Origin: Lepidurus packardi
Lineage: Eukaryota; Arthropoda; Branchiopoda; Notostraca; Triopsidae
DNA length: 64,000 nucleotides
Direction of reading: 5' to 3'
NCBI GenBank assembly: GCA_023053545.1
Contig: JAKZAN010000001.1
Coordinates: 7,894,565 to 7,958,564, forward strand
Of the stretch, positions 46,501-58,500 are shown one piece after another (position 1 is the stretch's first letter; each line of letters begins with the position of its first letter). The notes beneath the pieces were generated by a model. That model was not told the origin of the DNA, searched no databases, and worked only from the letters and a program-made list of their open reading frames with translations. The translations under genes and the position numbers were made by a program.

Positions 46501-49500
46501 TTTGAATTGGCATTCCAGTTTGACCTTTTGACCCGCCCGGGCCATTACGTTGCTCAGCGGAATCACAAATCGCGGCATTTCCGTAGGTTCGAGGGCTAAT
46601 AAACGAGGTAAATTATTTTTGGAAATATTTACAATGAAAAATTATAGTTTCTCTTACGTTCTACTGTTAAGTTTGCCAGCGTTTCAGCTTCACCAGCGTC
46701 GTTCGAGGCTCTGCAGCAATACTCGCCTTGATCTTCAATAAAAACTTCGGCAAACCGAAGGGAACACAAGCCGTTGTTGAAGGTTATGACATAATCTGGA
46801 TGGCAATCCACACAAACGCCGTTTTTGTACCAAGACACAATAGGCAAAGGATGGCCTTTAACTTGGCACTGCCACTCCAACATTTGACCTTCTTGAACGT
46901 GAGCGGGTTCCAGGAAAGTGACAAATTCAGGCCCTACTAAGTCTTCCATAGCTTTACACTCTAAGAATGATTTAGTTTTGAATCTACCTTATGAAAGTAT
47001 GATTTTGTACCTTGAACTTTGAGAGTAGCAGAAGTATGAGCAAATCCAGCGTCGTTACTCGCTTGGCAGGTAAACTTGGCCGAGTCTTCTGTGAAAGTTT
47101 CGTCGATACTCAAACGGCAATGTCCGTCTTTGAAACTCGTACGATAGTCAGGGTTGTTCTGGATCGGAAGGCCGTCTTTCAGCCAGGTCACTTGGGGGAC
47201 AGGTTCTCCAATTACTTGGCATTCAAACGTAAAACCTTGTCCCTCTTCAACCACCGCATCCCGTAATGGGGTGGTAAAGACCGGGCCAGTTTTTTGGGCG
47301 GGAAGCTCGTTCAGACGAACACGACGACTAGGTGGTGCTGGTGGTTCTACTACGGGCGGGGCGGGGCGCGGCGGGGGAGTCTTTTCCTACGAAAATGAAT
47401 ACACATTTGTATGGGGTGTTTGACTGTTTTTAGGAACTTATTCACTTTGACTTGTTGGAAGAGGAGAGTAGCAGCTTCAGCAGCTTTTCTTGCTTCTTCT
47501 GCAGCAATTGCTGCAGCTTTAGCAGCCGCAGCTTCAGCTCGAGCAGCATTCAGTGATTCTTGGATTTCGATCTGGTTCTAGTAGGATACAGGTTTTAGTA
47601 ACCGTCAAAATAAAAGCAAAAAACTGCCTTACTTGGACCTGCTGCACGCGTTCTTCTTGAGCTGTGTGCAAATTTAGGGCCAAAGAAGACAATTCGGTGT
47701 TAATGACCGAGAAAGAGTCGATCATGTCACGGTTCTCTTGATGAACCCCACCCAATTGGCGAGAATTATCACGACCGTAAAGTTGGATAGCTAGGGTGGA
47801 GATTTTGTTTATTCTCTCATCCTGTAGCACTTCACCAGGCTTTAAAAACAGGTCAACTTCTTCTAAGAGTGTGTTTGCTTCCGCAGGAGTTTTGCAGGTG
47901 GTAGATTTCCGGGCGATGGTCACTAATAACTTGCTTCCTTCTTTAAACCACTCTTCCACCTACGAAAAGTCATTATTCTTACTACTTATTGTCTAGACAT
48001 GTGAATAATTACTTACTTGTTCTACTAAACTAAAGTATTCCAAGCTAATATCGATCATCTTCCGGCTGTCGCCCACTTGTCTATCGAAAGTACTCCATTT
48101 GGAGTCAATTTGAGCCAATTCGTTTTCTATGTACGTACGATCGGCTTCCTCGTCGTTCAGCATCTTTTGAGCAGTGCTTACGAAACTATGAATCCGCTTT
48201 TCGAGTAGCTTTACGAAGTAGGCAGTAATAACAAGTCAGCGTTAAGATCCAAACATGAGTGACTAAATTTCACATTTTTAAGCGTCTATTTTACCTGTAC
48301 TGTTTTCTGAAACTGCCCGAACGCTTGAGACGTTGTCTGAGCTGACGTCAGAGATACGCCAAATGCGCCTGTCATGGCTGATAGCTGGTGCATCAAGTCG
48401 TCTAGTTGGATGTTAATCTGATGCAAATCGCAATTGAACTGGCAGCGTTGGCGGTGTTGGATTAGCTTGCTGTAGCGCTCTTCCCAGTACAAACTCCATT
48501 GCACCTGGCGTTTGGGAAGTTCCGAGGCTATCACTTGAATGTCAGATTTGACAGGATTCGCAGGCTCCTTTCCAAATTGAGTTGCTTCGTTATCTTATGA
48601 TCTAAATTTACACGTTTTAGTGTCTTACTTGACTGCGTAACAAGTTGAGCAGTTGATCGGCTTCGTTGCCAGCAAAGCGCAGTAATTCAGCAATGGTTTC
48701 TTTAGCTGCTGAGTGTTCTTGCAAGGCATGGTCCACTTCCGGAACTGTAATGGGCAATTGCTGGCTCTTCAGCGAGTCTACGACTCGGTCGAACTGACGA
48801 GTTTAACATTTATTCTAGCATTTTTAGAGTGAAAGGGGAAGTCATACTTCTTGTAAGTTTTTATAGAAAGCGGTACTGGTCTGGGTCACAATACGGTACT
48901 CAGCCGTCTTTAGCTCGATACGTTGCTGTAAACGCATCAAATCGCCTACGACCTTGGCTTTGGCTTCCTCGTTGCCCGGTAAGTTGAACTGCTGCAAACG
49001 CTGCAGATTTTCGACAACATTAGTCGCCAAAACAGCCGCTTTTAGCTGCACTTGCAGACATTTATGTTCCACGTCGTTAAGCACGGTTTGAGGTGAAGCA
49101 TTGTTCGTGGGTATAATGGGGTACATTTCCAAATCCAAGTCTTTCTCGATGTGAATTACCTACAAATTCTTTACAGTTCAGCAGATTCTTTGAAATTAGA
49201 TCGTGTCTTACGCTGTAAAGTTCCGTGATGAAGACGGTCCAAACTTCTTTAGTTTCTTTCGTGGTAGTGATGTAAGAGATGATCGTTTCTTTGCGTTGAG
49301 CTACGTGAAGCTGACGATTGCCCAAGTGATCCAAAATGCTGTCTATGCATAAACAAGCTTTCTGCAGGCCCAGGAAACGCTCGTTTGCCTAGATAGCCAC
49401 CCGAAAATAAATTCGCGCAAATATAAAAGTCGGATGTTTCGTAGTAATTACTTGGGAGGCATCAGAAATGAAATTGCGTCCCATCTGGCTCAATTGCATG

Positions 49501-52500
49501 TATTTTTGTTTGGAGTTCAGCCACTGCTCGTCGATGGATTTCAGCCATGCGTCGTCCTTGTTGTCCGTCTGACATTCGGCTAGTTCGTTCTCCAACTCCT
49601 CCAGGCTTTCAGATACTTGGAGGGCCAGTGCGTGGAATCTGACGTACGCTTGTATGAGACTGATGCGAGATTCCAGATGAAAATGGAGTTTATCCCAAGT
49701 ATTTTGCAGCTGATCAATTTTAATCTGCAGATCGTGAGCTTGCGCCTCCTCGGCGACTTCTTGCAGAGAAGGCAAACTCTGCAGCAAGCCCTGAATCTGA
49801 CTGCCTTTGATAACCATGTCGCTCATCAGTTGCGAGTGCAGGTCTAGTACTTCTCGTGCTGCCGGTAAGGTTGTTCCCATTTCGGACTGCGCTTTCATGA
49901 AGGCCTCGGCAATGTTAATGAGCCAGGAATATAGCTATATCAAATCAATCGTAAGTCAACTTTTATATGTATTTACTTTTAAAAGAGTTTTCAAAAAAGC
50001 GGAGTTATTTACCGCGTCATATTGATCAATAAAGGAATGAACCGCTTGCATAATCCGCAAACTTTCTTCCTTATGGGCAGTGCAGAGACTGCCCAAATGA
50101 ATGCCTCGGTTCTCTATTTCTTCCACGGTTTGCTGAATCCCCTAATTAATAAAACCCCAGGGTATTATGAGCTGTTGTTTTTTATTTGGTATAGGAATTA
50201 CTTCGGTGCCAGGTTGTCCACGTCCAGTTTTGTCCAGTAACGTGTGTCCGTGATGTAAAGCAGGCGCCGAAGCATCTTCCAACGCACGTGACACTTGAGC
50301 GTGCAATTGGGCCAATTGAGGGCTTCCGTTATGTAGCTCATGAGCTGTTAATTGGACCTCAAGTTGGTCCAGCTTCGTCAACGCCTAAATAAAATAGACA
50401 AATTGCCTAGGGTACAGCTTAACTTTCAAATCTATGTGCTGTTTACCGTCTGAGCAGTACGGAAGAAAGTAATGGACATTGACAAGAGCGACGAGCGGAG
50501 GTCAACAGCTTCCAAATACTCCGAAATCTTTTCTAATAAAGTGTACGCTTCCGAGCGAACTTCCTCGCCGCCATGGCTATTATTAGCTGCCAATTGCTCA
50601 GCAACGCGTACCAGTTTCAGCGCCTTGTCCTTGAGTTCCTAATGTATCCATTAGCGAGCCAGTGTTAATAATGAAAGTTTCCTTTTTGGTTTCATGACGT
50701 ACTTTGCAGTCCGGCGGCAGTTTGTTGTGCTCAAACAAGTACAACTCGGCGCTGGCTGACGAATCGCCCAGATTGCTTTCATGTAAAAGTTGGTTTTGTT
50801 TCTGCTGCTGTTGTAGCATAACTTCCTGTAGGTCTTTCCGTAGGATTGTTAAAGCCAGGCACTGATCCAGTAGTTTTTTTCGACTGACGTATAACACCTC
50901 GGATAAGCGGCGTCGATCGTGTAGGCTTTCGAGCCACCGTTCCACTTGGTTGATTGCTAGAAAGTTTAGAAAACACTTCAATTAACAAGCTAAACTTAAT
51001 GGGAAACATCTCCGCCATGATTAATGAAACCTTGTCTGACATCCGGGAGGATATGGCCCGGCCTGGAATCCATGGAACCCTGCTCTTGCCAGGTTCGCAG
51101 TCGTTCCAACAAAACTTCCCCTTCTTGGAGGGCCCAGCGATGGGCCTCCAGGGCAGATCTTCGAGACTCGGATTGTTGGGTTAACAGACGTTTGACTTCG
51201 TCTACTTCTCTGGGCAGATGTTCGCTTTGATTTTCTTGGTCCAAAGCCCCTAGTTTGTCCAAGTAATCTCTCTCACGACTGAAAATGAAACGAAAGCATT
51301 AGGTTTTAACAGAAGTTGGGCGAGAGAAAAGGGGACTGATGTTTGAAAAGGCACCTATGGAAAGCTACGTTGGCGTCCAAAATGTGTTTGCGTTGTTCCA
51401 ATTGCCAATTGAGGTCCTTCCAGGCTTGTCCGAGGGATTCGGCCATGGCTGCGTACACTTCAGCTTTCGGCTTTTGAGTCGCGATGAGTTGGTCAGCCTG
51501 TTTGAGCAATTCTTCCACGGGGCTTTGTTTATTCTACGTTAGACAGAATAGTATTGATAGTGATATTGATCTATGTAGGGATGAATCATGTGGACTGACT
51601 TGTAATTTGTTCAGGACGTCATGGTGGGTAGTTTGCAGTTCGTAGGCCTCCTCCCAGGTCTCCCCCAGCTGAGTCAGACTCGGACTCATCTCCAAGATAG
51701 TAAGTCGCAACCATTCTTTGCTCTATAGATCCAAAAATTCAAAAAGAACGTAATAAATGTCTCTATTTGATAAATGGTATCTGTTCTTCATTCGCCGCAA
51801 AACCAGGTAAGGACAGTCTCTTTTTCTATTTTGAAAAGTACCGTTTGTTGTTGGAGTAAGATTTCCTTTCTTGTTATTAAAACTACGATCTTCACTCATA
51901 TTTCAGCGTTTCTTTATCCAGATGGATAGAGATTAGTTCTGCTATCATTTAATGTATTATTGTAAAAAATAAATAACCGTTTTTAAATGACGTGATTGAA
52001 CTTTGGCGGCAAAAAGAAGAAGCTCCACGCAGTGATAAGAGTTATGGTTATTGTCTCGTGCATTGATATCGATCTAAGATTTATTTATTTATTCTACAAT
52101 CTCCACAATAAAAGAACGCCAACTTCTTAGCCTGATTGCGTAGTAACTAAGCATATGGCAAGATTTATTTTTTAAATAAAAAATCTTCTATATTAAGGGC
52201 ATGATGTGAAACACGAAAATAGTCGTCATAGGAGACAAAATAGGACTGGTTCCGATTCTATCGTGTGGGTTGTGACCTCCATTATAATGCAAAAGAGGAT
52301 CCATTTCATTCTTTTATGACTTGTTCAAGAATCGACCTCTGCGACGACTTAAATCATAGGGGACTGCGTGTATTGCCATATAAGGCAGCTTAGACGTGAT
52401 CGGGGAGTTAAAAGCGACAGCTGATATGTAAATCTGTCACTGTCTATTGCAATATAGCTTGGTGGAATTGTTCCCCTAGGAGATTGTTAAAGTTTACTTG

Positions 52501-55500
52501 TAAAAACAATTGTTTTGTTTCATCTGCATATGGACGGGGTTTTGGGTATCAATTACTTATGGTCAAGTACAGTATGGTCAAGGATATAGTATGATAGTAA
52601 TTACAGTATGGTCAAGGATATAGTATGATAGTAATTACAGTATGGTCAAGGATATAGTATGATTGTAATTACAGTATGGTCAAGGATATAGTATGATTGT
52701 AATTACAGTATGGTCAAGGATATAGTTTACCCCGCTTTTGCGTGCATCAGTTGTGTGGGTGTTTGAGTAGGGGAAAACAGTAAACAAAAGTGTTTTGTTT
52801 ATATATGTTCAATTTGTACACTAAAAGCCGGGTTTCGTTTCCTTGTCGTCCCCTGAGACCCTTGTTTACTTTGTCTTACCATTTGTCACCTGTCATCCGT
52901 CATTCGTGGCTACAATGCATTGTGCCCGGGAGCCAAGATTAGCTCTTGACTAATCGTGCGCTATTATAGCACTTATAAAGCGGATGCTTCCGAACGCATT
53001 TGTGTGCTGATTTATGGCAGCTTTTCTTATCGTGAAGTTCTAATCTGGTAGGCTTTTGAAAACGTGGCGCAATGTTCAGAATGTTGTTTGTGATCGTATT
53101 TATGTTTAGAAGAAGAGGACCGAAGGGCGAGAGCTAATGATGGAATAAGATGGAAAGCGATGCACGGTGCACTGTAGTGCAGCTCATTGCTATTTCTGTC
53201 TTGTCTTCCGTTTACACTTGGCGTATACGAACAACCCACGATCCCATGCCAAATTTCTCTCAAGCTGTGGGGAACCATGCATCCGACACCAGCAAAGAGC
53301 TAGTGTTGGGGTGTTTTTCTTTTTCGATTACATAAAAAGCTAAAAACTTTAAAGATCCCTCTCCCGGATTCCCAAGATAACGAAACCCGAAGTAAACAGA
53401 GAAATCTTAGAACTGTTAGTTATCAGTCTTAAGAATCTACACTGCTTTTAAAACTCGGCGGAACGAATGGTTAAGTATCGTTGACCTTTTCGACCCGTTT
53501 GACTCATTAGCAAGATGTTTCGTGCCAAATGTTTCGTTTGGGTAAAACGAGTACCCCCAGTAGCTTTTAAAGTATACCTGTAAGAGCGCAATAACTATAC
53601 GTGTGGCACCGCTTTGCACGGCGATGGTGGAAAGCGTTGTCGTGGGCGGAATAACGGCAGTACTACGCAGAGACGGTGTTAGAGATGCTCGTGAGCCGGC
53701 TACGGACATGGAACTCTCCGATTCGGACAACAAGCCCACAGCTTCCAACATGGTGTTGTCCAGCACTTTTATTAATACCTTTTAAGCACTTAGTAACAAA
53801 AAATAGTCTTCCTCGCGTCGATTTAGCTGGCACGAGCGGGCAGTTGGCAGGCGTTAATCCGTAAACTAATGGACGGCAGGATTTAAACTCATCACACGGA
53901 AGGATGAGAGCAAACTTGGATAGCAAACCAACCACGCCCTAGTAGTTGGGAAACTGAATATGAAAAGTGAAATCCGAGGGATGTTTTTGGATGCTGGCAG
54001 GCTGGCCGAGCGTCCTAAGCGTCTCTACGCCTCTGTAGGAGCACTTCTGGTTTTTGGCGTCTTCTCGCTGGTTTTGGAGAGCCAATTCTGTCCCCACTCA
54101 TTCCTCTCGTTCGCTCTGCCCCTCTTCCTTTTTCACTTTCCCCCTTTTAAACTTGGAAGAAGCGAACTATACCCTTCCCCTAATGGCATTGCGATATCTT
54201 TCCCCGTCCTATAACTGTTGCCATTTCAGTTAAAAGATACCGAAAAGGCTTAGCTCCTGAGCCCTACTCGCAGTTTTCGTAGACTAATTAACGCCCGTAG
54301 CAAGAGCATTAGCACAGTCCCTACTTAATAGATTGTAGTTGTGTTTGTGAGCACAAATTCCACTCCCACACTTATTTTTATTCTTTTGGAGATTGAGATA
54401 AACAGATGCTATCAACTGCAATTGCTTTCGTGAGGTTTCTGCCAGCGTTGTATGCTTGCACATGACGAAGGGAACGTTGGCAAAGAACTGAAAACGAGTT
54501 AACATATGCGTGATGCTTTTGCAGTGGTAACCTAAAGCCATAGCAGACAAGTCAAGCCCCCAAAAACCAGTCCTTGAATGGGAAATCCATGTTTCGCTTG
54601 CAGTTATGGTTTTGTTGTCTTTTTCCAGCTCGGGGTATATATATATATGGCCCTGGCATATAAACACTACGCATGGTGGCCATTGCTTCAGGTTGGGCAA
54701 ATAAAGAGCCGCTAGCTTGTTTAACGAACTGCGACCGGAACTTGAGGTGTTACGAACTAATAAAAAAAAGTAATAAAAAATGTTATCGCGAACATTTCGC
54801 GTCTTTTCACAGTCAGCCAGGATTGCTCTTCTGAGCGCTGACAAGGCATGTGTGGATGGTATCATATGTGCCTGAGGAAATCCGAATCGACAAGAGAGAC
54901 AAAGTGTGCCACCACGCTGCTATTGTTGCTTATCCTCATAGAGCATACCCAAAGCTGAGCCGGAAACAATCCTAGTCATTGCCTGTCCTTCTTTAATGAT
55001 CGTGCGAAAGGGTCCTTGACTGAGAAACGTGGTTTGGCACGATTTCATTGGATTGCGGCGACTCTGCGGCTCGGATGCTGTTTTATTTTTGTTTGTTTGT
55101 TTCTTTTAAGTCTTTTCTTTTTCTAAATCCAAGATTGTAGGTTAGTTAGATGACATCTAACCTGGGAATGATTCTCATGATTTATGATGTGAATGGCTCC
55201 TTGCATGGGAAATATTCCTATGATCTGCTTTGAACTGCATATTTTTTATGTCTATGAGGCACACAAATAGTCCGGAGTCCGGGCAACGATCGTAGATCGT
55301 AGCACTTGACTTACTTGGTAAATATTCTTCGCCAAGGCGTCGGTCTCTCGGTCGTTTTGATCTAACGGAACGCCGTCCAGAATGGCTAACATACGTAGCG
55401 CAAAGGCTGATGGGGACCAAGCGTGTTCGTCATGTAAATTGCTCGGAATTACGTACAACAGACGGAAAAGGACATCCGAATGGATACTAGTGTGAATATT

Positions 55501-58500
55501 CGGACAGGCGTCCTAAAATAAGAACACACAGATGTTCCCAGCGAAGATCCAAAATCAACCAAGTTAAAACAATTATTGCTACCATACAATATGTCCATGC
55601 TGTATTGGCTTGGCGGTTCAGGTTAGCGCGAGTTGATCAATTTGTCGGTCTAATGACACAGGTCTCTTATTTTATTCTATAAATTATGTTATCATTCTTC
55701 AAACCAGGCAAATATGCGTAAAAAGTGAAAGGGCAAGGTTTTGATTTGGCTTAATAGGGAATTACATAGAAATTTAGGTCAAAGAAAAGCAATCAGAAGT
55801 AAGAACTACACGTGGCTGGTGATGGTGGGATGTACCGTGATGCAGAGTAATGAGACAGGAAAAGGTAGTCGTGACTGCCACGGGACAGGTCAGACGATGA
55901 GGTTTGTTTAAAACTTACGGGCAGTTGCATGTTGTTATTCCAACAGTCTACTACCGAGTCTGAAAACGCGCTATCCTTGGACTGATCCGCGTCTGCATCT
56001 TGGTTTTCGGTTTCCGGGGCAACGCAAACGCTGAGGGTCGTCCCGAACCCAGAATCTTCTGACAAACTTGGCGATCTGCCGCCAGGGGGCATAAGTACGG
56101 TGGATTCCGACATCGTGAGGAGCGATGAATGATTCGTATTATTGGAAGTTATATCCACGCTGATACACTCCATGGGGGGCTTAACTCGCAGATTCTGGTC
56201 CACAGCCGAAGAACAAGGGGGACTCTGCAACAAAATGGCGTTGACTTGATCTGCGAACGTCACGGACTTTTCTTTCTTATGCGGTGACGACGGTTTGTTG
56301 GCATCGGTCACGAGAATAGAGTGCTTTTCTATCGTATCGCCATTGGGGGCCGTGGTAGATGGCGAGGTTTCACGACTGAGGTCGCTGCAGGTGCATTCCG
56401 AAGCTGTTTGATAGCAGGATAAGGAAGATTGCTTGTCCAACGACTCGCAGACAGTGACAAATTCATCGCTACTCGAAGCGGATTCGTTGACCTGCCCTTC
56501 GTTTTCCCGCTCCTAGTCATCGTTACAAGAAATTCGTTAGTATGTTATGCACAAGTACGAATTTTCCTTTTTACAAGGAAACTGAGATTGTAAATAGGTT
56601 TTACCTGGTTCTCTTGGTCCATTAGCGTAGCTTTCTCGGTTAGGTTCGATAACCCGAATTCTTGCGCGTGACGACAAATCGCATCGTCCAGCTGCTGAGC
56701 CAAATTGGTAATATCCACTATGGCATTTAGGATAGTTTCGGCAGCCAATTGATTATCCGGAGACGTGTCAAACCTATACAAAGAAATGGACCTTCTTCAT
56801 TCCGGGTTGGGTATGTGTACACTGGTCTCGAGATTTGATGCGACTGCCATGAAAATTCCAGCTCAAAGACGTACAAGCTTGACTGACTTATTTTGCATCC
56901 TTTATGTGGATGGAGGTCACCTGTTCCCCGTTTGCTTATATGCGCGTTTCTAACTTTAGCTTTTCTCCCTCTCCAGACACGCCCCACTTGATTAAAAAGA
57001 CCCGAAAGAAAGCTCAAGACATGATGGATCTGCAATAATTGTAGTTAAAAATTCCCCCTATCGCCCTCCGAAGAAAGAAAATGCCGAACAATTACTATAA
57101 AAGTTTTATGTGTACCCTTCGCCGGGCAGGAGAGGATCCAAGATTCGGCCTTTAAGGAGCTTCCCGAGTCTCATTGTTCGACCGACAGCTTGGAGTAATA
57201 GTTCTCGGTTTTCCAGAAAAGCTTCCAAAGCAGGATTTCGGTTTGAGGGAGACTGCTGTGAAGACGCTACTATAAAAGTAGACTGTTGCCAGATATTTTC
57301 GTTGCTATGCCGGATCTGAGACGCACAGAGTTTTGGCAAGCTTTTCATAAGGCCGATAATGTCCTTTTCGTGCTAGAAGATTTGCCAAAACATTTGCAAA
57401 ATGGAGAAAAAAAGAATGTTGCGTCAGTAAAAGAATAGCGTAAATTGCCGTAATTTATATATTCTATTTACTTGTGCCATGTCGCGGTAGAAGACGCCGG
57501 CTACACGCAGCCGGCTCATTTGTTCCCGTACAGCTGCCAGTAGTAATGTCCATGCATGGCCTAACTCGGCTGCCAAATGACGATTGTTATCTGCCGAAAG
57601 ACCCGCTGACCGACGCAAGACCAATGCGGCCATTAGCAACCCGGACCCGTATTCATACGTGCCCTAAATTGGGAAAAACTGTAACTGAAACCCGTAAATT
57701 GGTACTAGTTTTTCAATTTACTCGTGCGGTTTCCTGAAACTTCTGTTGCTGTTGCTTCAAGCTATGCACTTCAGACACATGGCAGCCAACTCTGCCTTGG
57801 GAAGTGCGCATAACATTACAAAGATCGCGTAACCATGATAAGGCCTGTGTTTGTAAAAAAAGTAATTAAACTAGAGAATATTGAGAATATGATAATTAAA
57901 AGGGTAAGTTTTTTACTTGCTGGGCATCTTTTTCGCAAGTACCGATTTCGATGATTCGCCGCAGTCGCAAGCGTTCCATGACCCAAGCTTGTTGCAATCG
58001 TTCTTGACCATCTTGGATGCGCTGGAGCAAGTTTTGTACATGTTGTCTATCGCCACGTTGGTCGTAACCGCTAAGTTCGCGACCTACTGCATCTCTGGGC
58101 GGAACCGTGAGCATATCAAGTAGTTTCTGGGCTTCGCTTTCTGCATCATTGCAAAGCTCACCTGAGCCAAAGAGAATTTGTTTTTATATGTATAAATAAA
58201 TCCAGAAAAGTTAAATCCAGAAAAGATGAGTACAGTTCCTCTTACCGATTACTCGCTGGTAGTCCTCCAGCAAGGACATGGCAGTTTCTGCAGCTCGAGG
58301 GTCTTCGCCCACGTTAGTGGTTTGAGCTACTTGCAAGGCTTCTGCCAATTTCAGGTGAAACTACCCGGATTGGATGCGGTTAACCATTAAGTTACGTTTG
58401 GGAATGGAAAATTACTTGATCGAGAAGCCGATGGAAGCGAGTTGAGGCTATCAGGACCCTTCTTCTGCGTTCTAACAGACCTGCAAAAGTGCGGCAAACG

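Larger units (their letters stand above)
51723..53577 (-). other. zormin intron 15 (1.86 kb) with minisatellite and CArG box
   Basis: No exon supported. It contains a perfect CArG sequence CCATATAAGG (52376-52385), a CAGCTG E-box (52418-52423), and a 34-bp minisatellite (52558-52727). It lies immediately upstream of the exons for the second, Ig-bearing half. Confidence 0.55.

Noticed and set aside
52558-52727. CRISPR array
   Set aside because: Contiguous 34-bp tandem units without spacers in a eukaryotic intron; it is a minisatellite.
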